A DNA stretch of 64,000 nt from Mesorhizobium ventifaucium (GTDB lineage: Bacteria; Pseudomonadota; Alphaproteobacteria; Rhizobiales; Rhizobiaceae): NCBI RefSeq assembly GCF_935822925.1, contig NZ_CAKXZS010000034.1, positions 245,362-309,361 on the forward strand, given 5' to 3'. The notes below the pieces were generated by a model. That model was not told where the DNA came from. It ran no database searches and saw only the letters and a program-made list of their open reading frames with translations. Shown here in pieces: positions 43,568-51,929 of this stretch. The translations under genes were made by a program, and so were the position numbers. Position 1 is the first letter of the stretch. Every line of letters begins with the position of its first letter.

Positions 43568-44824
43568 ATGACCACCTTCACCCCCGCCACCGCCGCCGAA
43601 ACCCTCGCCACCGTCCAATGGGCCGCGGCTGAAGAGTCGCCGCTTGAAATCCTCGGCCACGGCTCGAAGCGCGGTATCGGCCGTCCGCTGCAGACCGAGC
43701 ACACGCTCGATCTGTCGAAACTGTCCGGTGTCACGCTCTACGAGCCGGCCGAACTGGTGCTGTCGGCAAAGGCCGGCACGCCGCTGGCCGAGATCGAAAA
43801 ATTACTTGCCGAGAATGGCCAGCAGCTGGCCTTCGAACCGCTGGATTATGGCCCGCTGCTCGGCGGCGAGAAGGGAAAAGGCACGATCGGCGGCGTGCTG
43901 GCCGCGAATCTTTGCGGTCCGCGTCGGCTGAGGGCCGGGGCGGCGCGCGATCATATTCTTGGCATAGCGGCGGTTTCGGGTCGCGGCGAGGCCTTCAAGT
44001 CGGGCGGCCGCGTGGTCAAGAACGTCACCGGCTACGACCTGTCCAAGCTCATGGCCAACAGCTGGGGCACGCTTGCCGTCCTCACCGACGTCACCTTCAA
44101 GGTGCTTCCCGCTGCCGAAACCGAAGTCACGCTCGCCCTGCGCGGCCTGCTCGACGATCATGCCGCCGCCGCCATGGCGCTGGCGCTCGGCTCCAGCGCC
44201 GAAGTGTCGAGTGCGGCCCATCTTCCCGAACGCGTCGCCGCACGGGTCGCCGGCGGCAGTCTCGGCAGCACTGCCGCGACATTGCTGCGCGTCGAGGGGT
44301 TCGGCCCGTCGGTCGCCTACCGCATCGCCGCGCTGAAAGACCTGCTCGGAAATGCCGGCCCGCTCGAGGAAATTTCGGGCGAGATCTCGCTTTCCGTCTG
44401 GCGCGATATCAGAGATTGCGCGCCGTTTGCCGACGGCCTTGAAAAGCCGGTGTGGCGCGTGTCGATGGCGCCTGCGCAAGGTCACCAGATGCTGCTGGCG
44501 TTGCGCATGCAGGCGGCCGTCGATGCCTTCTATGACTGGCAGGGCGGACTGATCTGGCTGCGCATGGAGCAAGGCGATCCCGAAGCCGATCTTTTGCGCG
44601 GACTGGTGCGACAGTATGGCGGCGGTCATGCGACGCTGGTGCGCGCCGCCCCTTCGCATCGCGCCGCTGTGCCGGTGTTCGAGCCGCAGGCGCCGCAGCT
44701 GGCAGCATTGTCGGCCAGGCTCAAAGCCGAATTCGATCCGAAGAATATCCTCAATCCCGGCCGTATGGCGCCGGCTGCAGGCTCTGCTACTCTTGGCCCG
44801 GCAACTGAGGGAGCAGCATCATGA
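43568..44824 (+). CDS. glcE: Glycolate oxidase subunit GlcE
   Basis: A 418-residue FAD-binding subunit related to GlcD but shorter. It shows ILGHGSKRGIGRP, GTIGGVLAANLCGPRRLRAG, KSGGRVVKNVTGYDLSKLMA and the terminal FDPKNILNPGRM. It is required for glycolate oxidase activity. The ATG at 43568 follows the repeat by 45 bases; the frame is open further back into the repeat but that part is not coding. Its last bases overlap the next gene (ATGA, 44821-44824). Confidence 0.94.
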   Translation: MTTFTPATAAETLATVQWAAAEESPLEILGHGSKRGIGRPLQTEHTLDLSKLSGVTLYEPAELVLSAKAGTPLAEIEKLLAENGQQLAFEPLDYGPLLGGEKGKGTIGGVLAANLCGPRRLRAGAARDHILGIAAVSGRGEAFKSGGRVVKNVTGYDLSKLMANSWGTLAVLTDVTFKVLPAAETEVTLALRGLLDDHAAAAMALALGSSAEVSSAAHLPERVAARVAGGSLGSTAATLLRVEGFGPSVAYRIAALKDLLGNAGPLEEISGEISLSVWRDIRDCAPFADGLEKPVWRVSMAPAQGHQMLLALRMQAAVDAFYDWQGGLIWLRMEQGDPEADLLRGLVRQYGGGHATLVRAAPSHRAAVPVFEPQAPQLAALSARLKAEFDPKNILNPGRMAPAAGSATLGPATEGAAS

Positions 44825-45222
44825 GCGACACCAATCCAGGCCCGGTTGATTCAAATAGGCCCGCACCGCGCCAGACCGACCGCTGGCTGGAGCCGGGTTC
44901 GACCAACGCACTGGTCATCTACATCCTTTATCTCGCCAGCCTCGTCATCGGCGTCACCGGTATTGTCGGCATCGTTCTGGCCTATATCAACCGCGGCAAG
45001 GCTGGCGGCTTCGTCGAGAGCCACTACACATTCCTGATCCGCACCTTCTGGATCGGTCTGCTCTATGCGCTGATCTCGGCTGGGCTGATGATGGTGGCGA
45101 TAGGCTTCGTGCTGATGTTCGCCGTCGCCGTGTGGTTCATCGCCCGCTGCATTCTCGGCCTGCAGGCGCTGCAGCGTGGCGAGCCGGTCAAAGACCCGGA
45201 AAGCTGGTTCCTCGGATTATAG
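44821..45222 (+). CDS. DUF4870-type small membrane protein
   Basis: A 133-residue protein with a polar start (~30 residues), then three or four hydrophobic segments (VIYILYLASLVIGVTGIVG; FWIGLLYALISAGLMMVAIG; FVLMFAVAVWFIARCILGL). It matches the DUF4870/TIC20-like membrane family. Its ATG overlaps the glcE stop and it is followed ten bases later by glcF, so it is a member of the glycolate operon. A role in anchoring or assembling GlcDEF at the membrane is possible (inference). Confidence 0.85.
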   Translation: MSDTNPGPVDSNRPAPRQTDRWLEPGSTNALVIYILYLASLVIGVTGIVGIVLAYINRGKAGGFVESHYTFLIRTFWIGLLYALISAGLMMVAIGFVLMFAVAVWFIARCILGLQALQRGEPVKDPESWFLGL

Positions 45223-45231
45223 GTTTTTTGC

Positions 45232-46563
45232 GTGCAGACCAATTTCTCAGCTGCCCAGCTTGCCGATCCGCATGTCGCGGAATCGGAAAAGATCCTGCGC
45301 AAATGCGTGCATTGCGGCTTCTGCACGGCCACCTGTCCGACCTATGTGACATTAGGCAACGAGCTGGATTCGCCGCGCGGGCGGATCTATCTGATCAAGG
45401 ACATGCTGGAGAACGGCCGCCCCGCCGACAAGGAGATCGTCACTCATATCGACCGCTGCCTGTCCTGCCTCGCCTGCATGACCACCTGCCCGTCTGGCGT
45501 CAACTACATGCATCTGGTCGACCATGCCCGCGCCCATATCGAGGAAACCTACAGGCGGCCGCTGCCTGATCGGCTGACGCGCGCCATGCTGGCCTTGGTC
45601 CTGCCTTATCCCTCGCGGTTTCGCGCTGCGCTCAAGCTGGCGAGGCTCGCGCAGCCATTCGCCGGTCTGTTGGAAAAGATCCCGGCGCTGAAGCCGCTGG
45701 GCGCGATGCTCAAGCTCGCCCCGGCGTCGGTTCCCGCGGCCTCGCCAATGGCTTCCCCGGGCATCCATGCCGGGCAGGGCACGAGGAAAAAAGGCCGCGT
45801 CGCCATCCTCACCGGCTGCGCGCAGTCCGTGCTCGATCCCGCCATCAACGACACGACGATCGCGCTGCTGACGCGGCTGGGCGTCGAGGTCGTAGTTCCC
45901 GAGGGCGAGGGCTGCTGCGGCGCGCTGGTACATCATATGGGCCGCGAGGCGGCAGCGCTTGCCTCGGCCAGGCGCAATGTCGACGCCTGGACGCGCGCCA
46001 TCGAGCAAGGCGGCCTGGACGCCATCGTCATCACCGCGTCGGGCTGCGGCACCACCATCAAGGATTATGGTTTCATGCTGCGCCTCGATCCCGCCTATGC
46101 CGACAAGGCGGCGCGGGTGTCGGCGCTGGCCAGGGACATCACCGAATATCTGGTGGAACTCGAGCTGCCCGAGCCGGTGCGCCAGCCCGGCACCATCGTC
46201 GCCTATCACTCCGCCTGCTCGATGCAGCACGGCCAGAAAATCACCCGCCAGCCGAAGGAGCTTCTGGCAAGGGCCGGCTTCGTCGTGCGCGAGCCGCGCG
46301 AGGGGCATTTGTGCTGCGGCTCGGCCGGCACCTACAACATCCTGCAATCCGAGATTTCGGCTCAACTGCGAGACCGCAAAGTCAGGAGTATCGAGGCAAC
46401 CGGTGCTGAAATCGTCGCCACCGGCAACATCGGCTGCATCACCCAGATTGCGTCCGCCGCGAAGATGCCGGTGGTGCACACGATAAAGCTGCTCGACTGG
46501 GCCTATGGTGGGCCGCAGCCGGAGGGCGTTCCGGACGGCGGGGCAGTCGTGGCTGCGGAGTGA
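45232..46563 (+). CDS. glcF: Glycolate oxidase iron-sulfur subunit GlcF
   Basis: A 443-residue protein with two 4Fe-4S sites, CVHCGFCTATCP (near residue 25) and CLSCLACMTTCPSGV (near 80), then two CCG-type domains with GCAQSVLDPAIN, EGEGCCGALVHHMG and LCCGSAGTYNILQ. It passes electrons from GlcDE to the quinone pool. GTG start at 45232. The stop is ten bases before the convergent folD gene. Confidence 0.95.
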   Translation: MQTNFSAAQLADPHVAESEKILRKCVHCGFCTATCPTYVTLGNELDSPRGRIYLIKDMLENGRPADKEIVTHIDRCLSCLACMTTCPSGVNYMHLVDHARAHIEETYRRPLPDRLTRAMLALVLPYPSRFRAALKLARLAQPFAGLLEKIPALKPLGAMLKLAPASVPAASPMASPGIHAGQGTRKKGRVAILTGCAQSVLDPAINDTTIALLTRLGVEVVVPEGEGCCGALVHHMGREAAALASARRNVDAWTRAIEQGGLDAIVITASGCGTTIKDYGFMLRLDPAYADKAARVSALARDITEYLVELELPEPVRQPGTIVAYHSACSMQHGQKITRQPKELLARAGFVVREPREGHLCCGSAGTYNILQSEISAQLRDRKVRSIEATGAEIVATGNIGCITQIASAAKMPVVHTIKLLDWAYGGPQPEGVPDGGAVVAAE

Positions 46564-46575
46564 GGCGCTGCCTGC

Positions 46576-47496
46576 CTACTCCGCCGCGAGCTTGTCCACC
46601 ACGCCGTAAGTAGCCTGGTAACGCGCGCGCTGGCGGCTGAGCGCCACCATCGTGTTGCGCAAAAGAATCGCCACGGTGATCGGGCCGACGCCGCCGGGCA
46701 CCGGCGTGATCCAGGACGCCACATGCCTGACGCTCTCGGCGTCGACGTCGCCGACGATACGGCTCTCCCCGTCCGGTCCGATCTCGGCATTGATGCCGAT
46801 GTCGATGACGGCCGCACCGGGCTTGACCATGTCGGCCTTGATCAGCCGCGGCTTGCCGACGGCGACGAACAGCGCATCGGCGCGGCGCGCATGCGCTGCC
46901 ACCGAGCGCGTCATGTGATGGCACACCGTCACCGTCGCGCCCTCGCTCATCAGCAGGAAGGCGATCGGCTTGCCGACGATCTCGGAATGGCCGACGATGA
47001 CTACCTCGAGCCCCTTGAGATCGAGACCTGTCTCCTTGAGCAGTTCGACCGAGGCGGCCGCCGTGCAGGGTGCGAGGTCGAGCTGGTTGTAGACGATGTT
47101 GCCGATCGAGGTCGGATGCATGCCCTCGACATCCTTGAGCGGATGCACTGCTGCCTGCAGCGTCTTGATCGGGATATGCACCGGCACCGGCCGCTGGATG
47201 ATGATGCCGGTGACGCGCGGATCGGCGTTCAGGCCATGGATCGCCGCTTCGAGTTCGCCGGCGGTAATATCGGCGGCGAACCGCCTTTCCTCGAAGCCGA
47301 TACCGGCCAATGCCGCCTTGGCGCGCTGGTTGCGCACATAGACATCGACTGCAGCGGTGTCGCCGACGGTGATCGATATCAGTTTGGGCGGAAAACCTTC
47401 GGCGGTGGCGATCGCCGCATCTTCACGCACCGAGGCGATGATGCGTTCGGCAACCGGGCCGCCCCGGAGATAGCGGCTGTCATCGGACAGGGACAT
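46576..47496 (-). CDS. folD: Bifunctional methylenetetrahydrofolate dehydrogenase/cyclohydrolase
   Basis: A 306-residue FolD. Catalytic Tyr/Lys region DVYVRNQRAKAALAGIGFEE, IIQRPVPVHI, PLKDVEGMHPTSIGN, CTAAASVELLK, VIVGHSEIVGKPIAFLL and the final TPVPGGVGPITVAILL are all there. It interconverts 5,10-methylene- and 10-formyl-tetrahydrofolate. VGHSEIVG replaces the usual GRSxIVG, a common variant in rhizobia. It is convergent with glcF. Confidence 0.95.
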   Translation of the reverse strand: MSLSDDSRYLRGGPVAERIIASVREDAAIATAEGFPPKLISITVGDTAAVDVYVRNQRAKAALAGIGFEERRFAADITAGELEAAIHGLNADPRVTGIIIQRPVPVHIPIKTLQAAVHPLKDVEGMHPTSIGNIVYNQLDLAPCTAAASVELLKETGLDLKGLEVVIVGHSEIVGKPIAFLLMSEGATVTVCHHMTRSVAAHARRADALFVAVGKPRLIKADMVKPGAAVIDIGINAEIGPDGESRIVGDVDAESVRHVASWITPVPGGVGPITVAILLRNTMVALSRQRARYQATYGVVDKLAAE

Positions 47497-47637
47497 TGAG
47501 ATGGGCCTTTGTCAGGAAACGTTTCAGCCGACATAGCAAAATACCGAGGAGAATGGCAGCGAGAATGCGAACCGCCATGCCGCGGGCGCGACGTACCACC
47601 CGACCCTGCCAAACTATCCTATCGCGTCCTGGAAACA

Positions 47638-47670
47638 GAAAGGGCAGCACGGTTTGCCGCGCTGCCCTTT
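47638..47670 (-). terminator. Hairpin terminator after the L,D-transpeptidase gene
   Basis: GAAAGGGCAGC pairs with GCTGCCCTTTC; on the minus strand the stem is followed by TTTCTGTTTCC. It lies about 90 bases past the transpeptidase stop in the 265-base gap before folD. Confidence 0.65.
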
Positions 47671-47761
47671 CGTGATTGACCGTATCCCCACACGGCCCGT
47701 CCCCCGTATTCCGATGATCCAGAGTCTTCTGGACAGACTCGGCAACAAAATCAACCGCAGA

Positions 47762-48508
47762 TTACATCACCACAACCGTCGCGCCAACATCGACGCGCTC
47801 ATAGAGGTCGACGACGTCCTCGTTGCGCATGCGAATGCAGCCCGACGACACGGCGCCGCCGATCGTCCATGGCTGGTTGGTGCCGTGGATGCGGTAGAGC
47901 GTCGAGCCGAGATAAAGCGCGCGCGCGCCGAGCGGGTTCTCGACGCCGCCAGCGACATAGGTCGGCAGATAACGGCCTTTGGCGGCCTCACGCGAAATCA
48001 TCACCGCCGGCGGCCGCCATTCGGGCCAGACCTTCTTCTGCGAGATCTTGTGCTTGCCGGCCCATTCGAAGCCCGGCTTGCCGGTGCCGACGCCATAGCG
48101 CCGCGCCTTGCCGTTGCTCTCAACCAGATAGAGGAAATTCTCCCGCGTATCGATGACGATCGTGCCCGGTTTCTCCGGACCGTCATAGGTGACTTCCTGC
48201 GGTAGATAGATCGGGTTGATTTGCGGCCGTGCGACCAAGCGCTTCTTGGCCGGCGCCTGCATCGCGGCCGTGTGCAGCTGAGCCGGTTGCGCCTGCCGTT
48301 GAGAACGGCGCTGCGGCTTTTGCATCTCTTGCCGGTTCTGGCGGACGATGCCCGGCGCGCGGCCAAGCTGCAGCACCCAGGGCGCCGAAAGGTCGGGACT
48401 GACCATCACCGGCGGCCTGTCTGCATAACGGTCATTGGCGCTGGAGGATGTAGCGGCAGTGGCCAGCACGGCTGCGGCGCCAAGCAGCGGGAACAAAAAT
48501 GTCTTCAT
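47762..48508 (-). CDS. L,D-transpeptidase (YkuD domain)
   Basis: A 248-residue exported protein with a signal peptide (MKTFLFPLLGAAAVLATAA), a Gln/Arg-rich linker (~60-105) and a YkuD domain (~120-248). The catalytic block is YRIHGTNQPWTIG...SSGCIRMRN, with nucleophile Cys; SSGC stands where SHGC is more common. It cross-links peptidoglycan or anchors proteins to it, an important wall-making mode in Rhizobiales. The ATG at 48508 follows aaggtg. Confidence 0.92.
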   Translation of the reverse strand: MKTFLFPLLGAAAVLATAATSSSANDRYADRPPVMVSPDLSAPWVLQLGRAPGIVRQNRQEMQKPQRRSQRQAQPAQLHTAAMQAPAKKRLVARPQINPIYLPQEVTYDGPEKPGTIVIDTRENFLYLVESNGKARRYGVGTGKPGFEWAGKHKISQKKVWPEWRPPAVMISREAAKGRYLPTYVAGGVENPLGARALYLGSTLYRIHGTNQPWTIGGAVSSGCIRMRNEDVVDLYERVDVGATVVVM

Positions 48509-48719
48509 CGGAACGCACCTTGATCGTCGAACACGCCGGGGCAAAAGCGTCCCCGATTGCGCGGACATTGAACGCGGAGCGGCAACCGAAACGTGAATCG
48601 GAATGCGTAAAATGCTGCATTGTCAGTAAACCTTTCGGTGTGGTTACCGGCCGGTTCAGGAATCTGGTAAAGCCGCGGTAAAGGCAGCGCTGAGGCGCAT
48701 TAACCAATGGAATTCCGCC

Positions 48720-49355
48720 ATGGATGAGAAGACAGGCCTGCTCGCCGGACCCGATGGGTTCGCACGCTGCTTCTGGCACGGCAATCTGCCGGATTATCTG
48801 CACTACCACGATCACGAATGGGGCCGGCCGGTCACCGACGACCGCAGGCTGTTCGAAAAGCTCTGTCTCGAAGGCTTTCAGTCGGGCCTGTCCTGGCTGA
48901 CCATATTGCGCAAGCGCGAGAACTTTCGCGAGGCGTTCGCCGGCTTCGATATCGACAAGATCGCCGCCTTCACCGAACAGGATGTCGAGCGCCTGCTCGG
49001 CAATGCCGGCATCATTCGCCACCGCGGCAAGATCGTCTCGACCATCAACAACGCCAAGCGCGCGCGGGAATTGGCCGACGAGGCCGGCTCGCTGGCGGCC
49101 TGGTTCTGGAAGTTCGAACCCGGCCCGGACGAACGGCCCGAAATCGTCGATCTCGCCCATCTGCGCGCCAATCCGACCACGGTAGTCTCGGTGCGGATTT
49201 CGAAGGAGCTGAAGAAGCGCGGCTGGAGCTTTGTCGGCCCGACCACCGTCTACGCCTTCATGCAGGCCATGGGCCTGGTCAACGACCACCTCGAGGGCTG
49301 CGTCTGCCGCGAGCAGGTCGAGGCGGAGCGCAAGGCGTTCAAAAGGCCGAAGTAG
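48720..49355 (+). CDS. tag: DNA-3-methyladenine glycosylase I
   Basis: A 211-residue TagI glycosylase. Zinc ligands and active-site pattern are present: RCFWHGN, YHDHEWGRPVTDDRRLFE, LEGFQSGLSWLTILRKRE and the C-terminal MGLVNDHLEGCVC. It removes 3-methyladenine from DNA. Upstream of it, 48509-48719 holds only promoter-like sequence for the divergent transpeptidase gene. Confidence 0.95.
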   Translation: MDEKTGLLAGPDGFARCFWHGNLPDYLHYHDHEWGRPVTDDRRLFEKLCLEGFQSGLSWLTILRKRENFREAFAGFDIDKIAAFTEQDVERLLGNAGIIRHRGKIVSTINNAKRARELADEAGSLAAWFWKFEPGPDERPEIVDLAHLRANPTTVVSVRISKELKKRGWSFVGPTTVYAFMQAMGLVNDHLEGCVCREQVEAERKAFKRPK

Positions 49356-49369
49356 GGGCGCTCAAAAAC

Positions 49370-49624
49370 TCAAGCGCCGCCGGCGCCGGCCAAAAAAAGT
49401 CCGGCGACGATGGCCGCCACCGTGGCGAGGGCTGGGTAGATCACCAGCAGGCCGGTCACCAGCGCATCGCGCATGGTCGGTCCTGTGCGCTCGTCCGCCG
49501 CCACCTCGAATGGTCCTGCCATTTGGGCTGCAGGCCTCGGTGCATGGTGATCGGCCGGCCGCAACTGGGCGGGCAACTCGCGGGGGCCGCTGTCGATGAT
49601 GTTGAATTGCCGTGCCGTGGTCAT
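49370..49624 (-). CDS. Small protein with a C-terminal membrane segment
   Basis: An 84-residue protein: a polar N-terminal half (MTTARQFNIIDSGPRELPAQ) and one hydrophobic C-terminal span (ALVTGLLVIYPALATVAAIV then AGLFLAG), so it is probably tail-anchored. I recognise no family. It is convergent with tag, 14 bases apart. An aggg-type ribosome site lies nine bases before the ATG. Confidence 0.55.
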   Translation of the reverse strand: MTTARQFNIIDSGPRELPAQLRPADHHAPRPAAQMAGPFEVAADERTGPTMRDALVTGLLVIYPALATVAAIVAGLFLAGAGGA

Positions 49625-49774
49625 GCCCCGAACCCTTTGTTTCGGCGCGCTTTATCAGCTGCGATTGTGTCGGCACGATGCCGCGCTTATGGCGGAATTG
49701 TTTCGTTTTGGCCCGGTTTGTTTCAGGAATAGTCCGGCTGGCGGCCACGATAGGTACCAGTGTCTGATCGGTTT

Positions 49775-49945
49775 GCGCCGTCCCTCATCTGGCTGCCGCC
49801 ATCTTCTCCCCGTAAACGGGGAGAAGGACGCCCTATAGAAGATTTCGCCAATTGCTAGCGTTGCAGGAAGGCCGCCGAGGGTGCGGCCAGCGAGCTTCTC
49901 CCCGTTTACGGGGAGAAGCTGCCGGCAGGCGGATGAGGGGCAGCG
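49775..49945. repeat. 171-base palindromic element, family C variant upstream of hisS
   Basis: Outer arms gcgccgtccctcatctgg and its imperfect partner ending ggatgaggggcagcgc enclose inner hairpins cttctccccgtaaacgggg; the core atttcgccaattgctagcgttgca matches the core of 43369-43522. Arms differ from copies 1 and 2, but the design is the same. It ends 125 bases before hisS. Confidence 0.85.
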
Positions 49946-50069
49946 CGGCATTATCGGAACTGTTCCTCACGGCGAGACAGGTTGCAAACCCTTGCCGCGC
50001 CAAGCCCCATCGGTTAGGACACGCCCACTCCAAATAAGTCAGCTTTTACCTAGCAAAAAGACCCATGCC

Positions 50070-51650
50070 ATGGCCGACAAATCGGAAAAGATGAAAGCGC
50101 GGCTGCCGCGCGGGCTTGTCGACCGCGGCGCCGAGGATATCCGCGCCGTCGAGAAGATGATGGCGACGATCCGCTCGGTCTATGAGCTGTACGGCTTCGA
50201 GCCGGTCGACCAGCCGCTGATCGAATACACCGACGCGCTGGGCAAGTTCCTGCCCGACCAGGATCGGCCGAACGAAGGCGTGTTTTCCTTCCAGGACGAC
50301 GACGACCAGTGGCTGTCGCTGCGCTACGATCTGACCGCGCCGATGGCCCGTTTTGTCGCTGAAAACTTTGAGCGCCTGCCAAAACCCTATCGCAGCTACC
50401 GCTCCGGCTGGGTGTTCCGAAACGAGAAGCCTGGCCCCGGCCGCTTCCGTCAGTTCATGCAGTTCGACGCCGACACGGTCGGCACGCCGGGCGTCGCCGC
50501 GGACGCCGAGATGGCGATGATGATGGCCGACGTGATGGAAGCGCTCGGCATCAAGCGCGGCGACTACGTCATTAGGGTCAACAATCGCAAGGTACTCGAC
50601 GGCGTGCTCGAGGCGATCGGCCTTGGCGGCGACGAGAATGCGGGGCGTAGGCTGACGGTGCTGCGGGCGATCGACAAGCTGGACAAGCTGGGCGTCGAGG
50701 GCGTGCGCTTGCTATTGGGTGCAGGGCGCAAGGACGAAAGCGGTGATTTCACCAAGGGCGCGGGCCTGGACGAGGATCAGCAAACTTTCGTTCTTTCCGC
50801 GACTGCACAGGCATTCGAACTGTCCGAAACGTCACCGGTCGGTACACGAGATCTATCGGATATGGCCGTCACAGATGATGGCAGGCTGTTCTATGACAAT
50901 ATTGTCGGAGCGAAGATTTCATGGAGCGTGGCGCGAAACGAAACGGGTAAAGCCGGGGCTCAGGAGCTTTTGGAAATTGCCACGCTTTGCGAAGCCGCAG
51001 GATATGGCTCGAAGCGCATAAAGATCGACCCCGCCGTCGTCCGCGGCCTCGAATATTACACCGGCCCGGTCTACGAAGCCGAACTGCTGGCCGAAATTCC
51101 CAATGAAGAGGGAAAAATCGTGCGCTTTGGCTCGGTCGGCGGCGGTGGCCGCTATGACGGGTTGGTCTCGCGCTTCCGTGGCGAGCCGGTTCCGGCGACC
51201 GGCTTTTCCATCGGCGTCTCCAGGTTGATGACGGCGCTGAAGAACCTCGGCAAGCTCGATACGTCAGATGTGATCGCGCCGGTCGTCGTGCTCACCATGG
51301 ACAAGGACACGGAAAGTCTCGGCCGCTACCAGAAGATGGTGGCCGAGCTGCGCGCCGCCGGCATCCGTTCCGAAATGTATCTCGGCGGCGCCGGCATGAA
51401 GGCGCAGCTCAAATATGCCGACCGCCGCGGCAGCCCGGTTGCCATCATCCAGGGCGGCGACGAGCGGGCGAAAGGCGAGGTGCAGATCAAGGACCTGATC
51501 GAGGGCGCCCGCATGTCGGCGGAGATTGCGGACAACGCTGAATGGCGCGCGGCGCGGCCAGCTCAGGTGACCGTAGCGGAAAGCGAGCTGGTTGGCGAGG
51601 TAAGGAAGATACTGGCGGCGCAGGCGGAGGAGCGGGCGCGTGGCAAGTAG
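50070..51650 (+). CDS. hisS: Histidyl-tRNA synthetase (divergent alphaproteobacterial type)
   Basis: A 526-residue class II synthetase. Motif 2 region (YRSYRSGWVFRNEKPGPGRF with RQFMQFDAD), the RGLEYYTGPVYEAEL histidine loop, GGGGRYDGLVSRF motif 3 and the C-terminal anticodon domain are intact. ATG at 50070 is where homologues begin; the frame opens upstream into the repeat. Bases ~50760-51010 (insertion domain) have about 55% GC and different codon use against ~66-70% around them, suggesting a recombined segment. hisZ and hisG follow. Confidence 0.95.
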   Translation: MADKSEKMKARLPRGLVDRGAEDIRAVEKMMATIRSVYELYGFEPVDQPLIEYTDALGKFLPDQDRPNEGVFSFQDDDDQWLSLRYDLTAPMARFVAENFERLPKPYRSYRSGWVFRNEKPGPGRFRQFMQFDADTVGTPGVAADAEMAMMMADVMEALGIKRGDYVIRVNNRKVLDGVLEAIGLGGDENAGRRLTVLRAIDKLDKLGVEGVRLLLGAGRKDESGDFTKGAGLDEDQQTFVLSATAQAFELSETSPVGTRDLSDMAVTDDGRLFYDNIVGAKISWSVARNETGKAGAQELLEIATLCEAAGYGSKRIKIDPAVVRGLEYYTGPVYEAELLAEIPNEEGKIVRFGSVGGGGRYDGLVSRFRGEPVPATGFSIGVSRLMTALKNLGKLDTSDVIAPVVVLTMDKDTESLGRYQKMVAELRAAGIRSEMYLGGAGMKAQLKYADRRGSPVAIIQGGDERAKGEVQIKDLIEGARMSAEIADNAEWRAARPAQVTVAESELVGEVRKILAAQAEERARGK

Positions 51651-51668
51651 AGGTCGCGTTTCGTCGCG

Positions 51669-51822
51669 CCCCCCTCTGTCCTGCCGGACATCTCCCCCAC
51701 ACGGGGGGAGATCGGCCGTCGTCATCGTTTTCGCCAATCACCGACGCTGGAAGGCTGGAGCTGCCATTGAAGCTGCCGATCTCCCCCCAAGTGGGGGAGA
51801 TGTCCGGCAGGACAGAGGGGGG
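51669..51822. repeat. 154-base palindromic element, family C copy 2 (between hisS and hisZ)
   Basis: Same arms, length and orientation as 43369-43522: ccccctctgtcctgccgg at the left and its complement at the right, inner ctcccc/ggggag arms, and the core ttttcgccaatcaccgacg. It starts 18 bases after the hisS stop. Confidence 0.9.
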
Positions 51823-51857
51823 CGCCGTGGAGCGCCGACCTCCGCGCTCCGTCCAGC

Positions 51858-51920
51858 ACCCCTCATCCGTCTTGGCGCTGCGCGCCAATCCACCTTCTCC
51901 CACAAGGGGAGAAGGGAAGG
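51858..51920. repeat. Short palindromic element forming the hisZ leader
   Basis: It contains the hairpin ttggcgctgcgcgccaa and the arms ccttctccc/ggggagaagg; a related arm is at 34572-34610. Its end (agaagggaagg) lies just before the hisZ ATG at 51930, so the repeat seems to supply the ribosome-binding region. Confidence 0.7.
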
Positions 51921-51929
51921 GCGCCTGCC

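Noticed and set aside
41804..43702. 632-residue minus-strand frame opposite glcD
   Set aside because: It is antisense to a clear GlcD gene and reads through the palindromic repeat; its composition (Asp/Arg/His-rich) is the usual shadow of GC-rich coding.
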